DNA of 64,000 nucleotides from Notolepis coatsorum (Eukaryota > Chordata > Actinopteri > Aulopiformes > Paralepididae): the NCBI GenBank assembly GCA_963971535.1, contig OZ020589.1, forward strand, positions 96,918,121 to 96,982,120. The letters are read 5' to 3'. Shown one piece after another: positions 20,480 through 31,809 of this stretch. Numbering within the stretch: the stretch's first letter is position 1; each line of letters starts with the position of its first letter. The notes below the pieces were generated by a model. It was not told the DNA's origin and did not search any database. It saw nothing but the letters and a program-made list of their open reading frames with translations. The position numbers were made by a program, and so were the translations under genes.

Positions 20480-20757
20480 CCGTTGTGTCATCTGCAAACT
20501 TAATATAATGGTATTGGAGCCACATACAGGTGTGCAGTCGTGGTGTATAGGAAGTAGAGGAGAGGGCTCGGCACACAGCCCTGTGGGACGCCGGTGTTCA
20601 GGGTGAATAGGGAGTAGAGGAGAGGGCTTGGCACACAGCCCTGTGGGACACCGGTGTTCAGGGTGAATAGGGAGTAGAGGAGAGGGCTTGGCACACAGCC
20701 CTGTGGGATGCCAGTGTTCAGGGTGAGGGGGGTGTAACGGAAATTTTTCATTTCCAA
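20480..20757 (-). pseudogene. LINE reverse transcriptase fragment with triplicated motif
   Basis: The minus strand encodes the RT block GVPQGCVPSPLLYSLFT three times in a row. The copies are in frame and exactly 60 bp apart (about 20546-20606, 20607-20666, 20667-20726). The downstream catalytic FADD motif follows at about 20486-20497 in a shifted frame. A functional RT has this block once. The LINE continues at 17246 and below. Upstream the homology ends near 20740. Confidence 0.75.
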
Positions 20758-21447
20758 TGTCCTGTTTTCTCTTGCCCGTTACTTCACAGGTATGGTAGGG
20801 AGTGATCTTACGCAGTAGACACAGCAATGATGGATGTCCAGTCGTGATTCCAGGTTTAGGGGTGTTTATTGCTGAAGTTGCAGTTGTACATTAAATTTAT
20901 TGCCAGTGTGGGTTCTGTAGGAATTATATGGTATTCTATATTTATTTGGTATTTCTTGGCTTCTGGTTGCTGAGCTGCTGAGCTTCTGTTACTGAGCTAC
21001 TGTTACTGAGCTACTGAGCTTCTGTTACTGAGCTACTGTTACTGAGCTACTGAGCTTCTGTTACTGAGCTACTGGGCTATGGTAAGAACGGTGTGCTCCT
21101 CACTATCTGTGTCCTAGTTGATTACTGCACCTGTGACCCTAAATACCTAACCAGTGCTGTCAAATCTAAAACCCGCCACCAGGTGTCCAATAATAATATT
21201 ACAAATAATAAAATAATATGCCACCATCATAATGGCTCCTACAGGGGGGGTATGCGACCTTGGATCAAGCGATCAAGATAAAGGACTTTTTTTCTGCAAG
21301 TTATTCTTAAATTCTAAGATTGCAGTTGTCTAAAATAACAAATTTTTAGTTAAAAGAGGTATTGTGTCTTTTTTTGTGACAAGTTATTGGAACTCTAAAG
21401 TTATTCTGGTCCTCTGACACACTGCCATTCGGAATGACTCTACGCTG
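20740..21447. other. no gene; GAGCTACTG minisatellite
   Basis: 20965-21075 holds three units of about 36 bp built from CTGAGCTTCTGTTACTGAGC. The rest has no ORF. The left target copy (CTGGTCAG) of the large hAT follows at 21448-21455. Confidence 0.6.
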
Positions 21448-21539
21448 CTGGTCAGTAGGCCTGTCCCCGACTAAGGATTTGTATAGTCGACTTTGATTGG
21501 CCGAAATTTGCCGATAGTCCACTGGTAGTGCAAACAAAT

Positions 21540-22208
21540 GCAAACAATGCAACAAATATATATACATTATATATATATATTTTTTTTTCTTTGGGGGGGG
21601 GGGGGGGGGTCATTCCATTTGGGCTGTGGGGGGTGCTTAATGTCTGAAGAAGTCGACTGAAGGCTTCTTGTCCTCTGCGAAAGCATGCAATTGGTCCACT
21701 GATGGATACATCTTGATATGTCTAGTGTGTGAAATCCTCTTTCAGTGCCTCTGTGCCCATTGTCTTAGGCAATTAGCCTCGCTGGTATGTGTGCCATTAG
21801 CATTAGCCACGCTTCTAGGCCTCTTTGCTTTTGTATTCGCTCATTCCCACGTGGGGTATCATTGGAAAGCCAGACTCATTGGTTACAACCCTGTCCAATA
21901 ATTTTTGAGATCGCCAAATGATTGACGGAGGTAGAGGCTCGGGAGTCGGGAGTGGTATTTGAAAAAAAAAATATCTGCTGTGTACTTCGGCGCAAGCCTC
22001 ACATATCAGCATGTAACTCGAGAACCGCTGAGCGGATCTTGTCGGCTGACACGGCAGGGCTTTAATTTTATCTATATATTGTATTACAAATATGCACACC
22101 CGAGCCACCCCCACTTCCGGTGACGTCATGTGCTAGACAGCATCGGTACAGATGGGCTCCGTCAATTTAACAAACAATTAACTAACGTAACTAACTAAAA
22201 CTCTGCAA
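21540..22208. other. no gene; AT and poly-G tracts
   Basis: (TA)n at 21555-21580, a run of about 18 G at 21593-21610, then sequence without an ORF. From about 22070 it probably represents an L1-type 5' UTR leading to the ORF1 at 22469. Confidence 0.5.
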
Positions 22209-22222
22209 AAGTGCACAAACTC

Positions 22223-22451
22223 AGGGTGGCCGGGTAGCGCAGCGGACTAAGCGTCTGTCTACCACCGGAGAGAAAGTGGGATCGAATCCAGCTGCCGCGG
22301 TACCTCCGGCTTGGTCGGTCGTCCATACTGACACTAAGTGCGCAACGACCAGGAAGGGGATTGGGAATTGGCATAACGACTAACATTGGGATGGGAGAAA
22401 AACGGAAAAAGGAGGGGGGAAAAGATAACAAACAAACAAAAAAAATAAAAT
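22223..22451 (+). mobile_element. tRNA-derived SINE in an L1 5' leader
   Basis: The tRNA-like head has an A-box-like GGGTAGCGCAGCGG and B-box-like GGGATCGAATCC, then a short body and an A-rich tail. It is flanked by AAGTGCACAAACTC at 22209-22222 and 22452-22465. It differs from the SINE at 9901 but shares TTGGTCGGTCGTCCATACT-like and GGGATGGGAGAAAAA segments. It landed 3 bp upstream of the L1 ORF1 start once its target copy is counted. Confidence 0.85.
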
Positions 22452-22468
22452 AAGTGCACAAACTCGAC

Positions 22469-23140
22469 ATGACATCGTCCGGCAGACTCAAGAGCATAGC
22501 TAAACAAGACGGCTCGAAGGATAGAGGTGTACATTTGAGACAACAACCTCAAACCTCCGGGGGAGAAGTAGCTGAAGCTAGCCAAATTAGCAAAGGGGAA
22601 CACGCTGAAATTAGCCCGGATGCTAAAATGATACTGGCGGAGATGGAGAAATTGAGAGATGAAAACATGGAAGGACACCGTCAGACTAGAGCGTCACTGA
22701 CGAAGCTGGAACTAGCAATGCAAGAGATGAAAGGTGAAATTAAAGACCTTGAGAAGAGAACAGAAGAAACGGAGCAACGTATTAACGATGTAGAGGACAA
22801 GGACGGGGGGTACAGGAGGGCAATTAAATACCTGCTGCATAGAGAAATGGAACTGAGGGCTAGATGTGAAGACCTACAAAATAGGTCAAGACGAAATAAT
22901 CTGAGAATATACCAGATACCAGAGGGAAGCGAGGGAGGAGACGTGAAGGCATTTCTGAAGGAAATGATTAGATCAACCATGCCATCGATGCCTGAGATTG
23001 ATTTACAGATAGAGAGAGCCCATAGAGCCCTAGCAACAAAACAAAGAGACCCAGCTGCCGCACCGAGATCTCTAGTGGTAAAGTTTGTGGACTACTCTGT
23101 GAAGGAAATTATCATAAAACAAGCATGGAGTCAGAGATAG
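22469..23140 (+). pseudogene. L1-type ORF1 protein, C-terminally broken
   Basis: The ATG at 22469 (MTSSGRLK) is the likely start. Residues about 50-135 are a charged heptad-rich coiled coil (LEKRTEETEQRINDVEDK), used for trimerisation in L1 ORF1p. The RRM-like region follows with LQNRSRRNNLRIYQIPEG. Together these identify a nucleic-acid-binding L1 ORF1 protein. The frame stops at 23138-23140. The conserved continuation (YFDHDYSQELQRKR) resumes at about 23147 in another frame, so one frameshift broke it. ORF2 is absent; another LINE begins near 23228. Confidence 0.8.
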
Positions 23141-23227
23141 GTCATGTATGAGGGAAAGCAGATATACTTTGATCATGACTACTCCCAGGAACTACAGAGG
23201 AAGAGGACACCGGTACGTGCCGTAATT

Positions 23228-23900
23228 AAGCACTTGGTAAACAGTACTCTTAACAGGTAAAACTTTTAAATGTCCAACAGTACCCTCAAAACAAAACAGC
23301 CAGATAAATGCTGCGTTGTACATATTTCACCTCACCCTGAAGACTCTGGCAGGAGCACTCATTCAAGGGTACTACGACTATGCTTGCACCTCATGGTACC
23401 AAAGCACCTCAAAGGCGCTAAAAACTAAATTACAAACATCTCAAAACTAACTGGTCAGACTACTGCTTGACCTTACTCCTAGAACCCACCTCACCCCTGC
23501 CCACTTTGACAACCTAGGATGGCTTAGAGTAGACGACAGAGTACAGAAACTTGCAATGGGCCTGGTCTACAAGATACACTACACGACCAAGGTACCCATG
23601 TACATGTCAAAATACTTCCCAAAGGTCAGTGAATACCACGATCACAACACCAAAGGGAGCTCCACAAATCATGTTAAACCCAGATTCGGCTCAAACAAGG
23701 GACTAAACATGTTTCGCAATTATGCCACATCAATGTGGAACGCCCTACCCAAAGCTGTAAAGGAATGTGAATCACTACCCAGTACCCACTTTCAAAACCA
23801 CTCTCAAAGAACACCTACGGGAGACTGCAATTCGAAACTGGCCCCTGTAAATGTCCTAACCCAACCCCCTCCAATGTACAGTGTAGCACTTGTGTCACTA
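23228..23900 (+). mobile_element. LINE fragment, RT C-terminus
   Basis: Starts with CTTGGTAAACAGTACTCTTA, which is also at 48208. It contains RT C-terminal coding sequence (23530-23840: MGLVYKIHYTTKVPMYMSKY, MWNALPKAVKECE) with frameshifts, and is cut off in the 3' UTR near 23900. Same family as 8510-9179. Confidence 0.65.
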
Positions 23901-25729
23901 ACAGTAACAGCTGTTCGCCACGGGCACAGTTCTAGGTTCGAATGAGGAGAGGAGTAATATGCACAATTAAAAGAATAGTAGACCAAAGACAGAGTTATAA
24001 CAATGACCTGTGTTTTAATTAAAAGCACGCTAGCTAGACAGTAATGATACATACACACGTAAAGTACAAGTAGTGGGTTGAAGTATCCCTTTTAGGTTCA
24101 TTCAGTAACCTCTCCTTTCGGGAGGGTTAGTTCGATATCAAGTCCTATTGATTGGATCAACACATTAGGGTTGGTTCAGACATCTCTGAGGTTATCTCTA
24201 GCTAAAAGCTAGGTTCAAGGTTGGATATATCCTTTTATCATCAGTAAACTCTATATCAGTTTATCATTTGTAAACACTATATCAGTTTATCATTTCAATA
24301 GGTAAATGTTTAAACATATTAATTTAAACCTTTAAGTGTGCAGGGAATGCAAATACCTTATTAGGTGAAATGCTCCTTTAAACTCTTCCTTTGAAGGTGT
24401 AACACAAACAAAGTACCAATAGAAATATTCCAGGTTATAGGAATGCAAATACCTTATTAGGTGAATTTACCCTTTAAACCATCTTTCTTTACAGGAGAAC
24501 CATCAATCAGTGATTCAACTATAATCAATATGTCATCAATGGGATTCAAGTATCTTATTGGGTACATTGACCCTTTAACTTGTCCTCTTTACAAGAGAAC
24601 ATCAGTAGTTCAGGTATCTTACTGGGCGTATTTACCCTTTAATTCTCCCTTCTCATAGGAGAAATATCAATGGTTCAAGTATCTTATTGGGTGTATTTAC
24701 CCTTTAATTCTCCCTTCTTATAGGAGAAATATCAATGGTTCAAGTATCTTACCAGTGGTTCAAGTATCTTACTGGGTGTATTTACCCTTTAATTCTCCCT
24801 TCTTATAGGAGAATATCAGTACCCATATATCAAATTAAATCAAATCAAATACAAAATACAATATCAAAATAACAAAAGGTGAACGGGGTCGAAGCCCTTG
24901 GAAGTCCTTGTATTCTCGTTCAATCAGTTCGTGTATCAGAAAAGGATATAGGTCAGTTCAATCCTTGGAAGTTCTTATGATTCAAGTTCAATCAGTTAAA
25001 TCCTACCGGACTGTTGGTGTAACAGGAGTTGAGCAACAGGGGTATTCACATCAGGCTGGCATTAGCCTTGAGCTATATCAGAGGTTCAGTGGGTTGGCTC
25101 GCCATCTTGTATCGGTCCCGCGTGGGCACACGTGGTGATGGGTGGTCTGGAACTGCTCCCAGGGTGGAACGGGGTGCTGGAAAAACCTGGCCTGCGTCAA
25201 GCAGGCATTCAGAAAATAAAAGCTATTTACCATCTTTTATCGCTTCATCATCCTTTCATTGCTTTCAGAATGAGTAATCAATCAGGCTACTTTTAGCTAT
25301 GCCAAGCTAACGTAGGCTACCTTGTCACGGCATGTGGGAATATCATATGTCCCATGCTAATTTAGGCTAAAGTGCGCTAGCATGTGGAACGTTCCCCACG
25401 TTCATATTAAACTCTCAAAAACATTCAAAATGTATATAGACCTTGTTATTATCGTACAGCATATCAATACAATTATAAGTACTTCTGAAATGGTTTCTTT
25501 CTAGTTTTCATTTAACCAAATTGGGCTTGGAGCTTCGCTAGCATGACTCAGAATGAAGCTACATTAATTAGCTTAACGTTATTAGCTTGTAGCATAGAGC
25601 TAACCACTTTGCACACTCGACAAATGAACAGCACAATATTGATGAAACTCACCAAAACCGCAGGCTACTTTAACTGCAACGCTTCTTCGGTTTTGCAACT
25701 GGGGGAAACTTTTATAACTGTTTGATAAC
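23901..25729. other. no gene; 61-66-bp minisatellite
   Basis: At about 24380-24835 five to six diverged tandem units carry GGTTCAAGTATCTTATTGGG, ATTTACCCTTTAATTCTCCC and TATAGGAGAAATATCAATGG. The flanking 1.3 kb shows no ORF or recognised family. TTTGATAAC adjoins the Copia LTR. Confidence 0.65.
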
Positions 25730-26022
25730 TGTTAACAGAATTCGGCTATAGGGCGACAATAATGTGGTCAAGAGGCATGGTTTCTATCTTGAGCCTTAAC
25801 TGGCGTGGTTTATTATTCACATGGCAGAGCAGTAACACTACAGGTCTTCTTTCACTGAGAGACTGGGGGAAAGAGAAAGAAGTGGGAGGAGACACCTCTA
25901 TTTATACTCGCCACCTGGTGGTGTTCCTGAGTGTCTCCGCCTAGAGCGCCCTCTAGTGGAAACAGTTATATATGCAGTTAGACAGTTACTAACAATCCTA
26001 CACAGAACCTTTGCCTTCAACA
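25730..26022 (-). mobile_element. 3' LTR of the minus-strand Copia element
   Basis: A 293-bp LTR, TGTTAACA at 25730 to TTCAACA at 26022 in plus orientation. On the minus strand the polypurine tract AAGTGGGAG abuts it (26023-26031). It contains a minus-strand TATA box (ATAAATAG near 25900), an AATAAA signal and the CTCF-like motif at 25946-25959. It differs from the partner LTR at 33274 by about three substitutions and lacks that copy's internal duplication. Confidence 0.88.
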
Positions 26023-26834
26023 CTCCCACTTAGGGTTTAGCATACTGGATAACTTCTTGGAAAAACATTTTACAAAGGAAATAATATAATCCAAAAACAT
26101 CAACAGGGTATGACAGTCAATACTTTCACATTAAACATGACCCTTGCAAATCCCTTCAATTTTAATTTGGAACAGGTTTCCTCATAGTGTCTGCTACTCT
26201 GTCGTCCGTTGGACAGTAAACCGGTGTCATCCTTTCTTCTCTGATGACAGATCTGATGAGATGATATTTTCTATATTGGCATGTTTACATCTATGTGGAC
26301 ACACTGGGTTCCTAGCAATCACAATGGTTCCCTGGTTGCCCTCATAAACAACAGCCCTCATATATAAACAGTGTCCATCATTTTTAACTGATGTTGACAA
26401 AATGCCCCTCATCTTTAAAAACCACCTTCTCTGGTATAGAGAGTACATTCCAATTACCTATTACATATTAAACAATATACTCATAATCTTATCTCCATCA
26501 CTTCTAACAGTTGTTCTGGATAAATACACTCATGTATGGTCATAGCTAGAGCCGTATATTCGGCTTCACTAGTTGATAGTACCATTGTGGGCTGCTTCTT
26601 TGTTTTCCCACGAAACCAGTGAGCTGTCTGTATTCAAACTCACACAATATCCTGTACCTTTAAGATAACAAAAAAAATACATGTTTGGCTGTAATCCAAA
26701 TGCTCCTCTATGGGGTCAGCCAAATGCTGTGACAATCCACTCTCTACAAACCATTGGTCAGGGCGGGTACACATTGTTAAATAAATGAGGCTACCCACAG
26801 CATCTCTGTACATTTTTCAGTTTCTGAGCATCCT
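26023..26834 (-). pseudogene. Copia pol 3' end: RT end and RNase H remnant
   Basis: Minus-strand remains of the region intact at 51900-52617. RNase H motifs with homology to TKKQPTVALSTCEAEY are read near 26540-26620, and VVYEGNQGTIVIARNP near 26330. Several frameshifts and stops break it. It exists only once: the tandem units begin at 26835, so copies 2 and 3 lack RNase H and the 3' LTR. Confidence 0.75.
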
Positions 26835-26929
26835 ACTGATAGTCTAGTCTTTGATCACATGGTGTTTCCCTTGATCTACATTCTTACATGTCTAAACGTT
26901 TCAGGGTCTTTCCCACATAGTTACATCAT

Positions 26930-27165
26930 TGAGAACATGGTAAATCATCCACCTCTGTACTTAAACATGGAATTAAACAATCACCTACCTCTGTACTTAA
27001 ACCTGGGATTAAACATATGATCCATTTCAGTATTTAGACATGGACTCTAATCAGGTATTTAAACCTGGATTCTACTCCTCCCGTATTTAAACCTAGAGTA
27101 TCCTCCTCCTGCCTTTAAGCAGTGTAGCCACCCTCCTTCATTATTTAAACATTTAAGCAATTTGC
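26930..27165 (-). repeat. minisatellite replacing the RT core (copy 1)
   Basis: On the minus strand eight or so units of about 25-30 bp contain GTTTAAATAC or GTTTAAGTACAG, with GGATTCCA or GGTGG between. They lie exactly between the N-terminal RT motif (GTTCGTAGCAAA, VAK region) and GTGGATGATTTA (VDDL). The RT catalytic stretch normally there is missing. The plus-strand element has the same arrangement at 51585-51672. Confidence 0.8.
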
Positions 27166-27400
27166 TACGAACCACACTTTGTATTTGTCGTGGCCTTCAA
27201 TACCCTCCTGGATTGAATACACCCATTTCCCTCCCACACTCTGTCTGTCCTCTGGTAACTTGGTTGAATACACCCATTTCCCTCCCACTGTCTGTCGGCC
27301 CTCTTCGGGGGACAATGTGACCTCTTTAAAAGTCGGGGTTACCCCACTGACTACCCTGTAGTACTAGTAATCAACGGGGGTAGGTGTACTGTCCTCCTCG

Positions 27401-28105
27401 TCACTCCCTTTCCGGGCATAGTCTGTCAGATACTTTGGGGGTTTGTTCCCTTGAGGGATACCTCCCACTGCTTGGGGCACTTGACGTCACCCTCGGGTGC
27501 TCCTCGTCATCGCCCTCTGGGGGTTGCTGACTGTCTGCCTGCACGACCGTACTAAGTACACTGGGTTGATGTGTCTCTGTTTCTACACACCTTACTCTGG
27601 AGTCCAGCTCTGGCTCCTCTGTCTGTGTCTTGCTCTCACATGTTGCCTTCGTGACAAACTCGACTAGCATGTGTTTCTGCACTCTCCCGTTACCGGGATG
27701 ATAAACTAGGAAAGCGGGGCTTCCCTTGTCGTGTCCTACGAAAAATCCTTTTACCCCTCTGGACTTGGGCTTTCCCCTGTCCTGCAGGTACGCATAACAC
27801 ACATCTGTAAAAGACTCATTGCTTACTGGGCTGGCTAGGTCCGTGTCAACTAATGCAAGTGGTACCCTTACTCTGTCTGTGGGATTTCTGTATCTCGGTT
27901 GAGTAAACGTCCCCGTTTTGCACACTGCACAATTCTTGTCAGGTCTACGCTTTTCTCCTTCAATGTGCATGCCTTCTGACACTACTTGCAGTTTCAGTAA
28001 ATCCTTGTAATTACAATGACCCATAAGCTCGTGCCATGTCTGAATATTGTGACTGGCCGTCACAATATCACATATCATTATTATCATTACACTTGTCGTT
28101 GTCAT
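27401..28105 (-). pseudogene. Copia integrase fragment lacking the catalytic core (copy 1)
   Basis: The minus frame holds the integrase HHCC zinc finger (H and H in TWHELMGHCNY, C-x2-C in CAVCK) and the first catalytic aspartate region (LVDTDLASPVSNES). It then jumps from FTDV to CYAYLQDRGK. Compared with 49232-51304, about 165 residues are deleted, including RSDNGTEF and NGVAERKG, which hold the second D and the E of the DDE triad. The linker to RT follows. Integration activity is therefore impossible. Confidence 0.85.
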
Positions 28106-28244
28106 TACACTCCGTTTGCAGATAATATATTCTCTGGTACATCTTTATGTCAAACCGTGTACCGTCAGGTTCTACAAGAAAATGTTTACCTTTATCGAAG
28201 AATATCTTGGCACCGCTTGCAGTAGCAGCTATTACAGAGAATAG

Positions 28245-31200
28245 TAATAATAATAATAATGCATTCTATTTATAAGGCGCCTTTCAAGGCACTCAAGGAC
28301 GCCGACAACAATTTAAAAACAGTTAAATTCATAATCACAGTACATTAAAATAATAAAAATAAAAATATATAAAATCAGACAGAAAATAAAATCAGACATA
28401 TGCCTGCCTAAAAAGGTGGGTTTTGAGGTGGGTTTTAAAAGAAATGATGGAGTCAATGTTCCTGATGTCGGGGGGGAGGCAGTTCCAGAAGCGGGGGGCA
28501 GAGCAGCTGAAGGCTCTTGACCCCATGGTGGACAGACAGGCTGGGGGGACGGTCAGGTTGATGGAGGAGGCAGACCTGAGGGACCGGGTGGGAATGTTGA
28601 TATGAAGGAGGTCGGACAGGTATGGAGGGGCGAGGTTGTGAATGGCCTTGTATGTATGGAGGAGGATCTTGTAGTCTATGCGGAGTTTAATGGGAAGCCA
28701 GTGTAGTTGGCGTAGGACGGGGGTGATGTGACTGATGACAGGGGTTCTGGTGATTATGCGGGCAGCAGCGTTCTGGACCAGTTGGAGCTTATGGAGGAGT
28801 TTGTGGGGGAGACCAAAGAGAAGGGAGTTGCAGTAATCTAAGCGGGAAGTGACGAGGGAGTGGACCAGGATTGTGGCACTGTTGGGAGTGAGTGAAGGGC
28901 GGAGGCGGTTGATGTTGCGAAGGTGGAAGTAGGCGGACCGGATGATGTTATTGATGTGGGAATGGAATGATAGGGTGCTGTCGAGGACGACACCCAGACT
29001 CTTGACCTGGGGGGAAGGGGAAACCAAGGAGTTGTCTATGGTGAGGGTGAAACTGGGGTGCTTGGTGAGTGTGGACTTGGAGCCAATGAGGACTACGTCT
29101 GTTTTGCCACTGTTTAATTTCAGGAAATTTGAGGTGAACCAGGATTTGATTTCCTTTAGACAGGCACAGAGGGAAGAGGGAGGGAGGGTGGAAGTGGGTT
29201 TGGAGGAAACATAGAGCTGGGTGTCGTCCGCGTAGCAGTGGAAATTAATGCTGTTTTTGCGGAGAATCCGACAGAGTGGGAGGAGGTAGATAATGAAGAG
29301 GATAGGGCCAAGGACAGAGCCCTGGGGAACACCGGAGGAGAGGGGGGATGGATGGGATGTGAATGATTTTAGCTGAATGAACTGAGTACGGCCAGAGAGA
29401 TATGAGTGGAACCAGTCTAGGGATGTGTGGGAGATTCCAATGGAGGCTAGTCGGTTAAGGAGGGTGGAGTGAGATATGGTGTCAAATGCGGCGCTTAGAT
29501 CGAGGAGGATGAGGATGGATAATAGTCCGGAGTCAGCTGCCATCAGTAGGTAATTTGTGATTTTGAGGAGGGCTGTTTCTGTGCTGTGACGGGGGCGAAA
29601 ACCAGATTGGAACTGTTCATAGAGGTTATTGTTGGAGAGGTGAGCATGAATCTGAGAAGCCACTACTTTTTCCAGGATTTTTGAGAGAAATGGTAGGTTG
29701 GAGATGGGGCGGAGGTTATTGAAAATGTTGGGGTCTAAACCAGGTTTCTTTAGAATCGGTGTTACAGCAGCGGATTTGAGAGATGATGGGACAGAACCAG
29801 AGGTGAGGGAGGAATGGATGATTGCAGTTATAAGGGGCAGAAGAGAGGGGAGGGAGGCTATGACCAGGGAGGAGGGCATGGGGTCAAGTTGGCAGGTGGA
29901 TGGCTTGGATTTCCGGATGAGTTTTGATATATCGGCAGCAGAGGGGAGATGGAAGCAGGAGAGAGGTGCAGAGAGGGAGGGGTGTGGAGCTAGGGGAGAT
30001 GGACAACTGGACATGAGAGAGGTCAGTTGCTGATGTATATTGGCTATTTTTAAATTGAAAAATGACATCAGTGAGTTACAATGTTCAGTGGAGTAGAAGT
30101 GTGAGGGAAGGGAGTCAGGGGGGCGGAGTGAGTTGTTGACCACTGAGAACAGGGCCCTGGTGTTCCCAGCACCAGCAGTGATTTTATCTGCAAAATATTG
30201 GGATTTGGCTGAGGAGAGGGTGTCTTTGTAGTGGAGGATATGGGTATGGTGCATCTGTTTGTGAACAGTGAGTCCGGTTTTTCTGGAAAGCCGCTCCAGC
30301 TGACGTCCTTTGGCTTTCAGCAGACGTAGGTGAGGGGAGAACCAGGGGGCGGAGTGGGGGAATGACACAGTCCTGGTTTTGAGGGGGGCAAGTGAGTCCA
30401 GCAGAGTTTGGAGACTGTCGTTGTAGTGGGAGACGAGCTGATCCGGGGTGCATGGGGGGATGGTGATGGGGAAACTGTCGATGCCTGTGGTGAGATCAGC
30501 TAAATTAATGTTTTTGATGTTGCGGAAGGACATAATACGTGACTGTTTGGTTTGGGATAGTGTCAGACTTAAATGAAATGAAACAACCATGTGGTCGGAG
30601 ATGGGGAGATCGACAGCAGAACAGTTGAGAGGGGTGACACCAGAGCAACAGACCAAGTCCAAAATATGACCTTTAGAATGGGTTGGGAAATCTATGTGTT
30701 GTTTGAGACCATAACTGTCCAGGCAAGAGATGAAGTCCTTAGTGAGAGCATGATTCGTGTTGTCCATGTGAATATTTAAATCACCCAACAGAATTATGTT
30801 GGATGAGAGTGAACAGATGTGGGTGAGAAATGTGTTGAATTCATCAATGAAATCCTTGTTTGGTTTAGGTGGGCGGTAGATATTTACTAAAATAGTTGGT
30901 GTAGGTCCATTTAACTGTAGAGCTACGGACTCAAATGATTGAGACACTGGTAGTGTAACAGATGAGACCTTCCAAGTCTCGCGGTAGATTAGCGCGAGAC
31001 CTCCCCCTCTGCCGGTGAGACGGGGTTGGCAGATGTAAACAAACCCAGGTGGGGTAGACTCGTTCAGCTGAGAGAAGTCATTGGGATGTTGCCAAGTCTC
31101 TGTTAAACAGAAAAAGTCATACTTGCGGTCGAGGAGGAGGTCCTGCAGTAATTGTCCCTTGCCAGTGAGGGAGCGGATGTTAAATAATCCAAGTTTGACG

Positions 31201-31809
31201 TCGGAGTGCTGGTTGGAGAAGCTAGCGTTAGCCGACCTGGCTAGGCTAGCTAACGCGCTGTGGTCCACCTTCCTGCGAGTGTTTCTCAGAGGGTGGCGGC
31301 GGGTGGAGGTCCAGGTGGAGTCATCGATGTGGTAGCTTCGTCCGGCACTGCGATGGATGTACCTCCGACGAGGAAAAGCAATGTCCGGGAAATGGTACAG
31401 TACAGGCGGGGGAGCAGACCGGTGGAATCGGAGTTGGTGGAGCTCCGTACTCATGTATTGGATCAGGGTTGACGCTGGATATATTAAGAAGGACAGGACA
31501 GTCCACAAGAGCGCAGAGCTCACAGCGAGGTTGTAGATCAACATGATGAACGGGCAGATGTTACGTTCCGAACAGCAGTAGCAGTGACCGGGTGAGTAGA
31601 ACGCCAACACGCTTTTGGTAACGTTTGAGCAGTCTAACACACAATACTGACAAACGGATCAATTTGACAGTAATTCCAGAGTAGAGACCAACGGTACCAC
31701 GTTCGCCAATAGTAGGTGATCTGCTGCAAACTATGCAAATAATCATAAAAACATTAAAAACAACCGGAGAGCAGCGGCAGCTAGTCGCGCCTGCGTTCAC
31801 TCAACCGGA
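28245..31809 (-). mobile_element. complete L2/CR1-group LINE in Copia (copy 1)
   Basis: On the minus strand a 5' leader of about 170 bp starts TCCGGTTGAG at 31809. One long ORF follows (28392-31640), then a 147-bp 3' UTR with CGCCTTATAAATAGAATGC and an (ATT)n tail at 28245. Copia protease-region sequence continues on both sides (CCACAAGGACT ... ATTCTCTG), so it inserted into Copia. The target duplication is only ACT or none, common for L2-type elements. Confidence 0.85.
28392..31640 (-). CDS. L2-type LINE polyprotein: AP endonuclease and reverse transcriptase (copy 1)
   Basis: An intact 1082-residue ORF. Residues 149-355 are an AP-type endonuclease that nicks target DNA: FNIRSL, LTETW (E181), [10 protein letters not shown] (D287, N289) and the catalytic ISDH (D349, H350). 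Residues about 620-880 are the reverse transcriptase, with LDLSAAFD (D714), [14 protein letters not shown] (769-782) and YADDTQLY (D805, D806). The C-terminal region has [15 protein letters not shown], usual for L2/CR1. All key residues are present, so it could have been active. The first 140 residues have no recognised domain and include a hydrophobic stretch (33-60). The ATG at 31638 is the most upstream in frame; a later start nearer the endonuclease is possible. Confidence 0.92.
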   Translation of the reverse strand: MLDCSNVTKSVLAFYSPGHCYCCSERNICPFIMLIYNLAVSSALLWTVLSFLIYPASTLIQYMSTELHQLRFHRSAPPPVLYHFPDIAFPRRRYIHRSAGRSYHIDDSTWTSTRRHPLRNTRRKVDHSALASLARSANASFSNQHSDVKLGLFNIRSLTGKGQLLQDLLLDRKYDFFCLTETWQHPNDFSQLNESTPPGFVYICQPRLTGRGGGLALIYRETWKVSSVTLPVSQSFESVALQLNGPTPTILVNIYRPPKPNKDFIDEFNTFLTHICSLSSNIILLGDLNIHMDNTNHALTKDFISCLDSYGLKQHIDFPTHSKGHILDLVCCSGVTPLNCSAVDLPISDHMVVSFHLSLTLSQTKQSRIMSFRNIKNINLADLTTGIDSFPITIPPCTPDQLVSHYNDSLQTLLDSLAPLKTRTVSFPHSAPWFSPHLRLLKAKGRQLERLSRKTGLTVHKQMHHTHILHYKDTLSSAKSQYFADKITAGAGNTRALFSVVNNSLRPPDSLPSHFYSTEHCNSLMSFFNLKIANIHQQLTSLMSSCPSPLAPHPSLSAPLSCFHLPSAADISKLIRKSKPSTCQLDPMPSSLVIASLPSLLPLITAIIHSSLTSGSVPSSLKSAAVTPILKKPGLDPNIFNNLRPISNLPFLSKILEKVVASQIHAHLSNNNLYEQFQSGFRPRHSTETALLKITNYLLMAADSGLLSILILLDLSAAFDTISHSTLLNRLASIGISHTSLDWFHSYLSGRTQFIQLKSFTSHPSPLSSGVPQGSVLGPILFIIYLLPLCRILRKNSINFHCYADDTQLYVSSKPTSTLPPSSLCACLKEIKSWFTSNFLKLNSGKTDVVLIGSKSTLTKHPSFTLTIDNSLVSPSPQVKSLGVVLDSTLSFHSHINNIIRSAYFHLRNINRLRPSLTPNSATILVHSLVTSRLDYCNSLLFGLPHKLLHKLQLVQNAAARIITRTPVISHITPVLRQLHWLPIKLRIDYKILLHTYKAIHNLAPPYLSDLLHINIPTRSLRSASSINLTVPPACLSTMGSRAFSCSAPRFWNCLPPDIRNIDSIISFKTHLKTHLFRQAYV

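Noticed and set aside
20500..20757. A real repeat protein on the minus strand
   Set aside because: The repeated unit is a reverse transcriptase motif and the frame is bounded by LINE sequence; it is a slippage product in a dead LINE.
24380..24835. CRISPR-like array
   Set aside because: Units follow each other without unique spacers, diverge along their full length and lie in a vertebrate-type genome; it is a minisatellite.
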